Of a DNA stretch of 38,737 bases, positions 24,957 through 32,779 are shown piece after piece. This DNA is from Chitinophagaceae bacterium T5-Br10_B2g13. Its GTDB lineage: Bacteria > Bacteroidota > Rhodothermia > Balneolales > Balneolaceae. Positions within the stretch are counted from its first letter, which is position 1, and each line of letters opens with the position of its first letter. The notes under the pieces are model-generated. The model did no database searches. It saw only the letters and a program-made list of their open reading frames with translations, and was not told the origin of the DNA. Location of the stretch: positions 1 through 38,737 of the forward strand of contig LKNA01000025.1 of the NCBI GenBank assembly GCA_001564065.1. The letters are read 5' to 3'. The position numbers and the translations under genes were made by a program.

Positions 24957-25847
24957 ATGAAAAGAGTACTTCTATTTTTAGCGACAAACCTGGCGATTAT
25001 TATTGTTGCCAGTATTACCCTGTCAATTCTGGGTGTGGGGTCCTTTCTCGATGAAACCGGTACCAATTTAAATCTTCAGGCACTGCTGATCTTCTGCTTT
25101 GTGTTTGGTATGGCGGGTTCATTTATCTCGCTGCTTCTCTCCAAGAAAATCGCAAAATGGTCGATGAAGGTTAAAATTATCGACAAACCGCAAAATTCTC
25201 GTGAAGAGTGGCTGGTTCGAACGATTGAGCGGCAGGCAAAAGATGCGGGAATCGGAATGCCGGAAGTAGGCATATTTGAAGCGCAGCAGGCAAATGCTTT
25301 TGCGACCGGGGCAAATCGAAATAAAGCACTTGTAGCCGTGAGCAGCGGTATGATGCAGCGATTTGATCAGGCCGAAATTGAAGCGGTATTGGGACATGAG
25401 GTTGGTCACGTTGCCAATGGCGATATGATTACTCTTGCTTTGATTCAGGGTGTTGTAAACACCTTCGTAATGTTCCTGGCCCGGGTGATCGGTTTTGTTG
25501 TGGATCGCGTGGTACTGAAAAATGAGCGTGGCCTGGGAATCGGGTATTTTGTGACAACAATAGCTGCAGAGATTGTACTGGCAATCCTGGCTTCCACGAT
25601 CGTATTCTGGTTTTCAAGACGTCGTGAGTTTCATGCCGATGCAGCAGGTGCACGATTGGGTAGCCGACAGGGCATGATTGGCGCACTGCAGCGCTTGAAG
25701 GCGGAGTCTCAGGTACCAAATCAGCTTCCGGAGTCGATGCAAGCGTTTGGAATTACCGGTGGCAAGAGAAAGGGTTTGAAGGCTCTGTTTATGACACACC
25801 CGCCACTGGAAGATCGTATTGCAGCACTACAGAATATGAGCGACTAA
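24957..25847 (+). CDS. htpX: Membrane protease HtpX
   Basis: M48-family zinc metalloprotease of the inner membrane that degrades misfolded membrane proteins. The 296 residues show membrane segments at about 5-27, 41-61, 155-180 and 197-219, the zinc motif HEVGH (147-151) and the third ligand Glu224 in RRREFHADAAGA. The C-terminal MTHPPLEDRIAALQ is the family end block. Its position between hemB and hemL has no obvious functional reason. Spacer palindromes lie on both sides, so it may be transcribed alone. Confidence 0.95.
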   Translation: MKRVLLFLATNLAIIIVASITLSILGVGSFLDETGTNLNLQALLIFCFVFGMAGSFISLLLSKKIAKWSMKVKIIDKPQNSREEWLVRTIERQAKDAGIGMPEVGIFEAQQANAFATGANRNKALVAVSSGMMQRFDQAEIEAVLGHEVGHVANGDMITLALIQGVVNTFVMFLARVIGFVVDRVVLKNERGLGIGYFVTTIAAEIVLAILASTIVFWFSRRREFHADAAGARLGSRQGMIGALQRLKAESQVPNQLPESMQAFGITGGKRKGLKALFMTHPPLEDRIAALQNMSD

Positions 25848-25890
25848 TCATATTCTGATTTGGCACAATAAACAAATGAGGCAATGAATT

Positions 25891-25911
25891 CCCCTCCTTT
25901 TGAAGGAGGGG
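25891..25911. terminator. CCCCTCC palindrome after htpX
   Basis: CCCCTCCTT/AAGGAGGGG with a three-base loop, nine perfect pairs, 44 bases after the htpX stop, followed by GAGAAAGGGG rather than a T-run. Same repeat family as the other spacers here. Confidence 0.55.
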
Positions 25912-25990
25912 AGAAAGGGGTGGTTGAGTAAAGACTCTGATTTAACTACATATTTCAAAATTTTGTCAAGATATTTCTACCATCCCCAAA

Positions 25991-26025
25991 CCCCCTCTTA
26001 AATAAGAGGGGAGCTTTTTAGCTCC
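25991..26025. repeat. CCCCCTCTT palindrome before hemL
   Basis: CCCCTCTT/AAGAGGGG (25992-26011) and an adjoining GGAGC/GCTCC hairpin (26010-26025, loop with TTTTT). Lies about 30 bases before the hemL start, so it would be in the hemL leader or act on upstream transcripts. Confidence 0.55.
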
Positions 26026-26053
26026 AATTCTAATAATACAAAGACTACAATCT

Positions 26054-27358
26054 ATGCTACTGAACAAGAGCGAATTTCTATTTAAACAGGCACAGGAATT
26101 TATTCCGGGCGGGGTGAACTCTCCGGCGCGGGCGTTTAAATCGGTTGGCGGTATCCCTGTCTTTTTCAAGAAAGCGAAGGGATCGATCATTACTGATGAA
26201 GATGAGAATGAGTACATCGACTATGTTGGCTCGTGGGGACCGATGATTCTCGGGCATGCCTATCCGCCTGTGATAAAAGCGGTGCAGGATGCGTCGTTCA
26301 ACTCCACATCATTTGGTGCTCCTACAGAAATAGAGGTCAAGATGGCCGAACTGGTTCGCCAAATGGTGCCCAATGTAGACCGCGTGCGAATGGTGAATTC
26401 AGGTACGGAGGCGTGTATGAGTGCTGTTCGTGTTGCACGCGGCTACACCGGAAAAGAGAAGATCATCAAGTTTGAAGGAAACTATCACGGTCATGGTGAT
26501 TCGTTCCTGATTAAAGCGGGAAGTGGCGCCTTGACCCTTGGAAAGCCCAGCAGTCCGGGTGTAACTGAGGGGACAGCTAAAGACACTCTAAACGCAGATT
26601 ATAACAATCTGGAGAGTGTTGAGAAGCTTCTCAAAAAGAATAAGGGGAATGTTGCGGCAATCATTGTAGAGCCGGTTGCAGGTAATATGGGGTGTATTCC
26701 GCCTCAGCCCGGATTTTTGGAAGGTTTACGCGAGCTGTGTGATGAACATGAAACCGTTCTCATTTTTGACGAAGTGATGACCGGCTTCCGACTGGCACGC
26801 GGCGGTGCACAGGAGCGGTATGATGTATGGGCCGATCTGGTAACGTACGGTAAAATTATCGGCGGTGGCTTGCCGGTAGGTGCCTTTGGTGGTAAAAAGG
26901 AGATTATGGATGTGATTGCCCCGGTTGGTGATGTGTACCAGGCAGGCACGCTATCAGGGAATCCGTTGGCAATGAGCGCGGGTTATGCACAGCTTAGTGC
27001 ACTGGACAAGCATCCTGAAATCTATGTGGAGCTGGAAGAGAAAACCGAATATCTGAAACGGCGGTTGAAAGTAGTGCTGAACGAGCATGAACTCGATTAC
27101 TATATGAATCAGGTAGGATCGATGATCAGTATTTTCTTTACACCCGAAGTGGTTACCGATTTCAAAACGGCGAATACGACGAATCAGGAGTTCTTCAAAG
27201 TGTTCTTCCACGAGATGCTGAAACGCGGGATCTATCTGCCGCCTTCACCGTTCGAGAGCTGGTTCCTGGCCAATACCCTCACTTACGAGATGTTGGACGA
27301 AACCGTAAAAGCGGCTGAGGAGTCGTTGGGTATTGCGAAGCTTAAGGCAGAGAGGTAA
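26054..27358 (+). CDS. hemL: Glutamate-1-semialdehyde 2,1-aminomutase
   Basis: PLP enzyme converting glutamate-1-semialdehyde to 5-aminolevulinate, so haem is made by the C5 (glutamyl-tRNA) route here. The 434 residues are full length. Seen: [18 protein letters not shown], the cofactor-binding [38 protein letters not shown], the PLP lysine in [17 protein letters not shown] (Lys267) and [13 protein letters not shown]. It supplies the substrate of HemB, encoded 1.3 kb upstream. Confidence 0.97.
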   Translation: MLLNKSEFLFKQAQEFIPGGVNSPARAFKSVGGIPVFFKKAKGSIITDEDENEYIDYVGSWGPMILGHAYPPVIKAVQDASFNSTSFGAPTEIEVKMAELVRQMVPNVDRVRMVNSGTEACMSAVRVARGYTGKEKIIKFEGNYHGHGDSFLIKAGSGALTLGKPSSPGVTEGTAKDTLNADYNNLESVEKLLKKNKGNVAAIIVEPVAGNMGCIPPQPGFLEGLRELCDEHETVLIFDEVMTGFRLARGGAQERYDVWADLVTYGKIIGGGLPVGAFGGKKEIMDVIAPVGDVYQAGTLSGNPLAMSAGYAQLSALDKHPEIYVELEEKTEYLKRRLKVVLNEHELDYYMNQVGSMISIFFTPEVVTDFKTANTTNQEFFKVFFHEMLKRGIYLPPSPFESWFLANTLTYEMLDETVKAAEESLGIAKLKAER

Positions 27359-27438
27359 AAGAAAAAACAGGGTATTTCTATTTTGAGGCAAAGTGATACA
27401 TTGTTGAAATTTTGGTTTTAGCTTATTCATCAAAAAAG

Positions 27439-27625
27439 AGCACCTATAGAAATACCATGTTTAAAGCGACTGCAATCATCAATAATCTCGTAGGGATGCA
27501 ATATCAATAAACCCGTGAGCGAGCGCGGGTACGAATAAACCCTGAAAGGGTGCCAGATCAATAGCCCCGGGTGCAACCCGGGGAGTAAGTGGCATACCCC
27601 GTCATCCGCCGAACAGAGAGAGTTA
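27439..27625. repeat. Array of GC hairpins with AT linkers, plus AGAAATACCAT motif
   Basis: The 322-base spacer between two genes is almost entirely repeat. TATAGAAATACCATGT (27445-27460) is one copy of a motif found three more times downstream. Then come three hairpins, ACCCG/CGGGT (27511-27530), CCCTGAAAGGG (27540-27550) and CCCCGGGTGCAACCCGGGG (27565-27583), each preceded by a similar linker (ATATCAATAAA, ACGAATAAA, AGATCAATAG). CGCCGAACAGAG at about 27607 recurs near 32128. Hairpin arrays of this style are familiar from Bacteroidota spacers. Confidence 0.7.
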
Positions 27626-27680
27626 TTTAAAACACGAATCCAACAGAGGCGGAACCACTCAAAACCTGTTTGTTCCAATC

Positions 27681-28355
27681 CTAAAACCGATCCAAATCCA
27701 GAAAATTGATCTGCTCATCAGATTTGGCTTTTAATTCACCGTCTGATAAGCGCATATCATAACCGTACTCCTCCAAAACTGGAAGTCCCAGCAATTGATA
27801 CGTACCGATCACCGACGGGATCAAATCGGTGTAGAGAATAAACATATGACGCAGATTTCGTAGAGCCGTAAATCCGGGATCCTGTGTAAAGTTGATCATA
27901 TTGGCATCATCGAGCTTCTCAATCAAAGATTGCACGGTATAGATAAATGCCAGCCGGTTGGCCGTTTCGAAAGGGATATCCTTAATGATACCCGTAACCA
28001 TCACCATGTTGTAGGCCGATGACCGAAGCATGGGCGGTGTGGCTCCTCTGAATCCCTCAAGCTGATATCCATACATTTCGCTTACAGGCTCTCCTGCAAT
28101 TCGCAGGCTGTCGATCTGTTCAATGATATTGGAGTAGTAATAATAGGTCTCTTCCATCTGCTGATGATTAAACCGAAACTCAGCAGCAATGGATTGAAGT
28201 GCATGCTCTGCAACTTTTTGATTTGCCCTGTTCTCTCTCCACTCATTCGCTAAAAAACCGAGCATGACTCCCGTTACGATGGCGAAAATTTCAAGCGTGA
28301 TTAATACTCCCGTCGAGATGCGTTGGTGTCTGAACCTCTTCTTGTATTTCAGCAT
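27681..28355 (-). CDS. Single-pass membrane protein of unknown function
   Basis: About 224 residues, started at the ATG at 28355 rather than at the TTG two codons earlier. A basic N-terminus (KYKKRFRHQRIS) precedes one membrane segment, about 16-36 (VLITLEIFAIVTGVMLGFLA), directly followed by NEWRENRANQKVAEHALQSI. This arrangement, a segment ending in a conserved N-x-W motif then a helical exported domain, recalls the DUF6090-type proteins common in Bacteroidota, but I cannot confirm the family. The remainder is helical with tyrosine-rich MEETYYYYSN. It stands alone between repeat-rich spacers. Confidence 0.7.
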   Translation of the reverse strand: MLKYKKRFRHQRISTGVLITLEIFAIVTGVMLGFLANEWRENRANQKVAEHALQSIAAEFRFNHQQMEETYYYYSNIIEQIDSLRIAGEPVSEMYGYQLEGFRGATPPMLRSSAYNMVMVTGIIKDIPFETANRLAFIYTVQSLIEKLDDANMINFTQDPGFTALRNLRHMFILYTDLIPSVIGTYQLLGLPVLEEYGYDMRLSDGELKAKSDEQINFLDLDRF

Positions 28356-28456
28356 AGGCAAGGTGATTTGGGTAAGGTATTTGAATTACGCAAATCCGAA
28401 CCTGTCATGCAACTGTTTGAAGAACAAAAACGGCTGAACCAATGCACATGTTACCC

Positions 28457-28531
28457 TCGGCCGGAAAGATTTAAGGCCGGCCGGACTAGCAAACATTAAA
28501 ATATAGAAAAATTAATGTTTGCAAGGAGTCC
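28457..28531. promoter_or_regulatory. Large inverted repeats upstream of the Fic gene
   Basis: GGACTAGCAAACATTAA (28483-28499) and TTAATGTTTGC plus AAGGAGTCC (28512-28531) are inverted copies with a two-base bulge and a 12-base AT loop. Just before it, CGGCCGG and GGCCGGCCGG flank AAAGATTTAA. The set ends 55 bases before the Fic start codon. It could be an operator (the Fic protein carries a winged helix), a leader hairpin or an upstream terminator; no T-run follows. Confidence 0.5.
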
Positions 28532-28585
28532 AAGCCTTACATTGAGGTTGAAATTCCACGTATACCTTAAATTTGAGGGTTTTTA

Positions 28586-29722
28586 ATGCCCAAAAAACAA
28601 CTCTATCCTGTCAACCCAGACCGTACGCGTCCTTGGAATGAGTTTCCGGAGCTGCCTATCGATCGGTCGCTCTATCGGGATGTGGAGATATACGAGCAGC
28701 TCGGCAAGGCAAAAGAGGCCCTCGGTCTGCTGGCCGGACGCAGCGTGGCGATCCCCAATCCGGGTATGCTGATCAACTCGATCACCCTTCAGGAGGCGAA
28801 AGTGTCAAGCGCCATTGAAAATGTATTTACGACCGATGATGAACTCTATAAAGCGGTCAGTGACGCAAAAAACAGTGATGAAGCGGCGGCCCCTGCGAAG
28901 GAGGTGCTTCGCTACAGGGAGGCGCTCTGGCAGGGATATGACTACCTGACGCAGAACGGTACCTTTGGCCGCGACTATTTTGTGCAGCTCTATCAGACGA
29001 TACAGGAGAGCGGTGACGGGATTCGTCCGCCATTTGCCCGAACCTTCATCCGTATGGGCGGAACCGGTACGAATGCAGGCAAGCCGGCCTATACGCCTCC
29101 GAGAGGCAAGGGTATCGTAGAGCAGAAGCTTGACAACCTGATCGAGTTTATTAACAACTCTGAATCGGAGCCTGCAGATCCCCTGCTGAAGATGTGCATT
29201 GCCCACTATCAGTTTGAGGTGATTCACCCGTTCAGAGACGGCAATGGCCGTGTGGGGCGAATCATGAACATCCATCTGCTCACGCACAACTACATTCTGG
29301 ACCTTCCGATTCTCTATCTGAGCCGCTACATCCTGGAGCATAAGGAGGAGTATTATGAAACACTGGCCGGCGTCTCGCAGCGCGCCGACTGGAAAGGATG
29401 GCTTCTCTACATGCTGAAAGCCGTTGAGTGGACCTCCGGGCTGACCCTCAGAAAGGTGAACGATATCATCCAATCGAAAGAGGAGATTTTGAATGTGATC
29501 AGAGAGCAGACAGATATCCGGCGACCCGAAGAGCTGGCAGAAGCGATCTTTACGCAACCTTACACCAAGGTGAATCATCTCACAGACATGGGTATCTACG
29601 CTGAAAATACGGCACGTAACTACCTGAATGAGCTCGCCGGCCTGCAGATATTGGAGAAGCGGGAGATCAGGGGCCGCCACTACTATATCAACAAGGAACT
29701 GGAGCAGATCCTCTCCTACTGA
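28586..29722 (+). CDS. Class II Fic family protein with winged helix
   Basis: Predicted AMP-transferring (or related) enzyme, 378 residues. The N-terminal Fic/DOC domain carries the inhibitory motif SSAIEN (74-79, S-x3-E-N), which places it in class II, where an intramolecular helix blocks ATP binding. The Fic core has HPFRDGNGRVGR (214-225), the full active motif with His214, and the flap around GTNAGKPAYTPPRGK. Residues about 290-378 look like a winged helix-turn-helix (PYTKVNHLTDMGIYAENTAR). No antitoxin gene is needed for this class and none is seen. Its start follows a large inverted repeat, so it may regulate itself. Codon use is more GC-rich than in neighbouring genes. Confidence 0.93.
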   Translation: MPKKQLYPVNPDRTRPWNEFPELPIDRSLYRDVEIYEQLGKAKEALGLLAGRSVAIPNPGMLINSITLQEAKVSSAIENVFTTDDELYKAVSDAKNSDEAAAPAKEVLRYREALWQGYDYLTQNGTFGRDYFVQLYQTIQESGDGIRPPFARTFIRMGGTGTNAGKPAYTPPRGKGIVEQKLDNLIEFINNSESEPADPLLKMCIAHYQFEVIHPFRDGNGRVGRIMNIHLLTHNYILDLPILYLSRYILEHKEEYYETLAGVSQRADWKGWLLYMLKAVEWTSGLTLRKVNDIIQSKEEILNVIREQTDIRRPEELAEAIFTQPYTKVNHLTDMGIYAENTARNYLNELAGLQILEKREIRGRHYYINKELEQILSY

Positions 29723-29830
29723 AAATTGAAGAGTATCGCCAAGCCTCAACTTTAATAACGTATCCGGCTTAATATCGGGGTGAAAATTGTGTATTTTATG
29801 TGCCGTTTAATCCGAACCGACAGATGACCT

Positions 29831-30325
29831 ATGCGCAACGATGAAGTGATCAAAAGTATCCGCTACATTTTAGATCTGGACGATGCACAGATCGCTGAAT
29901 TTCTAAAACTGGCAGACTATCAGCCGACACGAGGTGAAGTGACGGAAATTTTCAATCAAGATAAAGAGACTGAAACCAAAATCGACGGTACGGTTGTTGA
30001 AAAAGATACGCCTCACAAACTCACGGCACACTTTCTGGATGGTGTAATTTTTCACCTCCGCGGGAAGAGCGACAAACATCCTCCACAGCCCATTCAAACT
30101 CCGGTTACGAACAACATTGTTCTGAAAAAACTAAGGGTAGCATTTAAATTAAAAGACACCGATATCATCGACATTCTGAAGGATGAAGGGCTGAGCATTA
30201 GCAAAACCGAACTAAGCGCATTTTTCCGGGATGACAATCACCGCAACTACAAAAACTGCGGGGACCAGGTTTTGAGGAATTTTCTAAGAGGTCTGGCCAA
30301 GAGACAGCGGACTTCGCCGAGATAA
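29831..30325 (+). CDS. DUF1456 family protein (YehS-like)
   Basis: Small protein of 164 residues made of two tandem copies of the DUF1456 repeat: RNDEVIKSIRYILDLDDAQI at 2-21 and NNIVLKKLRVAFKLKDTDII near 95-114, each followed by a short block ending in a conserved acidic or phenylalanine segment (EVTEIFNQD, ELSAFFRDD). The function of YehS-like proteins is unknown. It lies 108 bases after the Fic gene on the same strand, so they may share a transcript. The copy 2 composite repeat follows. Confidence 0.88.
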   Translation: MRNDEVIKSIRYILDLDDAQIAEFLKLADYQPTRGEVTEIFNQDKETETKIDGTVVEKDTPHKLTAHFLDGVIFHLRGKSDKHPPQPIQTPVTNNIVLKKLRVAFKLKDTDIIDILKDEGLSISKTELSAFFRDDNHRNYKNCGDQVLRNFLRGLAKRQRTSPR

Positions 30326-30333
30326 ATCCCTCG

Positions 30334-30439
30334 CTCGCATTTTAAACCCATGAATAGGTTTTAGTTTAAAATCTGTAATTGACAATCATTGCCCCAAACT
30401 TGTGGCTTAACAAACGAGCCGGTCATTTATGGCCGGTAA
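30334..30439. repeat. Composite palindromic repeat, copy 2
   Basis: Same three modules as 47-150: CTCGCAT and CATGAAT at 30334-30357, GCCCCAAACTTGTGGCTTAA at 30391-30410 and CGGTCATTTATGGCCGGTAA at 30420-30439. The middle hairpin is degenerate here (GCCCC against GTGGC), so it would not terminate as well as copy 1. The rest of the 280-base spacer holds one AGAAATACCAT motif at 30500-30515. Confidence 0.7.
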
Positions 30440-30605
30440 GCGTTTGCTCCGGCTCAGGTGGGCCATAGCAAATTCTTCGGTACGACGTTTCAGAGACATA
30501 CAGAAATACCATATCTCTCAAAGTTCATCGTCACATCTCAACTTCTTCATGAAATGTACATTCAAAGCGCCTATCTTAAGCAGTCTTTAGAACACGGATC
30601 ATTTC

Positions 30606-31856
30606 ATGAATAAATCTGCTTTAGCAACTGTTTTTCTTGTTGTTGTTATCGACCTGCTTGGGTTTGGTATCATCCTGCCGCTGCTGCCCTTTTATGCACA
30701 GGAGTTCGCAGCTTCCGCAGTGATGATCGGGTTGCTCTATAGCGTATATTCGTTTATGCAGCTGATCTTCTCGCCGATCTGGGGAAGTTGGTCCGATCGA
30801 ATTGGCCGGCGCCCGATTATGCTGCTCAGTACATTTGGGGCCGTTATAGCCTATATCGTTTTTGGGCTGGCGGAATCGCTCGGAGTGCTCTTCTTTTCGA
30901 GGGTTATTGCCGGGATGATGGGAGGGAACATCTCAACCGCTCAGGCCTACATTGCCGATGTGACCGACAGCGCCAACCGCGCACGCGGAATGGGCTTAAT
31001 CGGAGCGGCATTTGGGATTGGCTTTGTGATTGGTCCGGCCACAGCCACTGCGCTGATCCACCCTACATTTCACGAAATGGTGGCCAACGCCGGATTTACT
31101 GATTTTGCCGCCTGGATGGGAGAAAACCGATATGCACTCCCCGGATTTTTTGCAGCTTTTCTGTCTTTTTGCAGCTTCTTGATGGTACTGTTCAAACTCC
31201 CCGAGACGGTGGACACCTCTAAACCGAGGGAGAAAGTATTTCGCCGGCCCAGTGTATTCACTCCAAAATTCTGGCGCTTACTGGCTGATCAAAAAGGAAA
31301 ATCAGCCCGGGGATTTTTGATTCCACTGGTAATCGGGTTTTTCCTTCTTTCGTTTGGGGAGTCGAGCCTCTACAGTGCTTTTCCGCTATTTGCTGAAGGT
31401 CAGCTCAATATGACGGCCGAACAAGTGGGAATACAGTTTTTCTACATTGGGATTATTGCGGTTATCGTTCAGGGATTTTTAATCAAGTCGCTGACCAATG
31501 CGTTTTCAGAGGAGAAACTTTTTATGGTTGGAAATATTCTAATGGTGATCGGGCTTGGGCTGATCCCCTTTTCCACCAGTATGCTCACTCTTGCGCTCTT
31601 TCTTGGCTTGATGGCGCTTGGAAAAAGCCTCAATACTCCAACCATTACCAGTCTTATTTCAAAAGAAGCGAGCGAAGATAACGTAGGAGCCGTGATGGGT
31701 GCTTCACAGGGGCTGTCGGGCCTCGGCCGGATGATTGGCCCAACCTGGGGCGGCGCGCTCTTTGCTGTCTATTTTGGGCTTCCCTTTGTAGCAACGGCAA
31801 TCATTGTAGCGGCTACGATTTGGATTGCAATTGGATTGATTTCGAAGTCTGCCTAA
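30606..31856 (+). CDS. MFS transporter, TetA-like drug exporter family
   Basis: Inner-membrane proton antiporter of 416 residues with twelve hydrophobic segments. It opens with VFLVVVIDLLGFGIILPLLP, the standard first helix of the TetA/DHA1 group with the conserved Asp, followed by the loop motif A GSWSDRIGRRPIML and the antiporter-type helix 5 GLIGAAFGIGFVIGPA. The central loop (about 200-235) is basic and cytoplasmic. The substrate cannot be read from sequence and no regulator gene is adjacent, so calling it tetracycline resistance is not justified. Confidence 0.9.
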   Translation: MNKSALATVFLVVVIDLLGFGIILPLLPFYAQEFAASAVMIGLLYSVYSFMQLIFSPIWGSWSDRIGRRPIMLLSTFGAVIAYIVFGLAESLGVLFFSRVIAGMMGGNISTAQAYIADVTDSANRARGMGLIGAAFGIGFVIGPATATALIHPTFHEMVANAGFTDFAAWMGENRYALPGFFAAFLSFCSFLMVLFKLPETVDTSKPREKVFRRPSVFTPKFWRLLADQKGKSARGFLIPLVIGFFLLSFGESSLYSAFPLFAEGQLNMTAEQVGIQFFYIGIIAVIVQGFLIKSLTNAFSEEKLFMVGNILMVIGLGLIPFSTSMLTLALFLGLMALGKSLNTPTITSLISKEASEDNVGAVMGASQGLSGLGRMIGPTWGGALFAVYFGLPFVATAIIVAATIWIAIGLISKSA

Positions 31857-32315
31857 AAACCTGTTAGCGTTCCGACAGCTGTCGGTTCCTGACAGCGTTT
31901 GATCGATTTTGCCACGGCACATCTTTTGACGCGAAGCGAAACATGGATACATACAGAATTTTTAGAAATAACATGGCAATTTTGTTTAAGAAGATTTTGG
32001 AGTTCCAACGCTAAGGTGTAATTGTGTTGAAACTAAATCTTTGAGAGATGAACAACCTATTTCTGACTGCAAAAGAACTCCGTAGGAGTGACCTGTTTAT
32101 AGATCCATAGCGGTTAAAAAACATTCGCCGAACAGAGGGATGGGTTTGGAGGATCTTTCTGCGTTGAGGCGGTGTCAGTTTGAATGAGATTAACCAGTAA
32201 GTAGATCAGGGATGTCAATCTACAGCTGAGATGTGAGATGGTAGTCAGCGGAGCAGAACTCCGCGACGAGGTGTGGAAGCCTGATAGAAATACCATATCT
32301 GTCTTGATTGAATTT
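31857..32315. repeat. 459-base repeat-rich spacer
   Basis: No credible gene. CCGACAGCTGTCGG (31872-31885) is a perfect 14-base palindrome just after the MFS stop. ACTCCGTAGGAGTGACCTG with TTTATAGAT (32077-32104) and the hairpin GCGGAG/CTCCGC (32248-32264), followed by CTGATAGAAATACCAT (32281-32296), belong to the same interspersed family as 27439-27625. CGCCGAACAGAG near 32128 also matches that region. Confidence 0.6.
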
Positions 32316-32663
32316 TTAGAGCTTTTTCCTATCCCGTTTTGGCAGCTTTGCCACCACAAGATCATAAGAATCCTTAATCCACTCCTTGATTAAATCATCC
32401 GGCAGATTCCCCTGCATGCTTACGGTATTCCAGTGCTTTTTGTTCATGTGATAACCGGGTTCAATCAGTCCGGGATACATCTCCCTCAGCTCAATTGCTT
32501 TTACCGGATCGCATTTTAGGTTGATGCTTTCAAAATCATCCACATCACATAATGCGAACATTTTTCCCATCACTTTGAAAACAAGCGTATTTTCATCGAA
32601 TGGGAACTCTTCAGTTACGCCGGGGAATGAGATGCAATATTTGTGATAGGATTCAATGTTCAT
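32316..32663 (-). CDS. MmcQ/YjbR family protein
   Basis: Small cytoplasmic protein of 115 residues. It matches the YjbR-like fold: MNIESYHKYCISFPGVTEEF, FDENTLVFKVMGKMFAL, INLKCDPVKAIELRE, GYHMNKKHWNTVSM and a C-terminal SYDLVVAKLPKRDRKKL. Members have a double-wing DNA-binding-like structure, but their function is not established. Monocistronic, between repeat motifs (32281 and 32677). Confidence 0.9.
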   Translation of the reverse strand: MNIESYHKYCISFPGVTEEFPFDENTLVFKVMGKMFALCDVDDFESINLKCDPVKAIELREMYPGLIEPGYHMNKKHWNTVSMQGNLPDDLIKEWIKDSYDLVVAKLPKRDRKKL

Positions 32664-32676
32664 GCTTGGGGCTGAT

Positions 32677-32779
32677 CATAGACATGGCATTTCTGTGAAT
32701 GTATGAATCGGGATCTGTAGGCTAGTAAGTTAGATGCAATTTAAACAGATTACAACCTGATAGAAATACCATGTCACGT
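32677..32779. repeat. Two further AGAAATACCAT motifs
   Basis: An inverted copy (minus strand CACAGAAATGCCATGTC) at 32681-32695 and a direct copy CTGATAGAAATACCATGTC at 32757-32775, which shares 16 identical bases with 32281-32296. The second ends five bases before the RND permease stop codon. Confidence 0.55.

Noticed and set aside
27430-27678. 82-residue minus-strand frame with HPGLLIWHPF
   Set aside because: It translates the hairpin repeat array; peptides of this kind are a common artefact of such repeats.
28805-29749. 314-residue minus-strand frame opposite the Fic gene
   Set aside because: Antisense shadow of the Fic reading frame; no domain or start signal.
28586-30325. Fic and DUF1456 genes as a toxin-antitoxin pair
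   Set aside because: The Fic protein carries its own inhibitory motif and DUF1456 bears no likeness to known Fic antitoxins; they are also 108 bases apart.
30606-31856. Tetracycline resistance gene
   Set aside because: Only general TetA/DHA1 family features are visible; no regulator or close identity can be claimed by eye.
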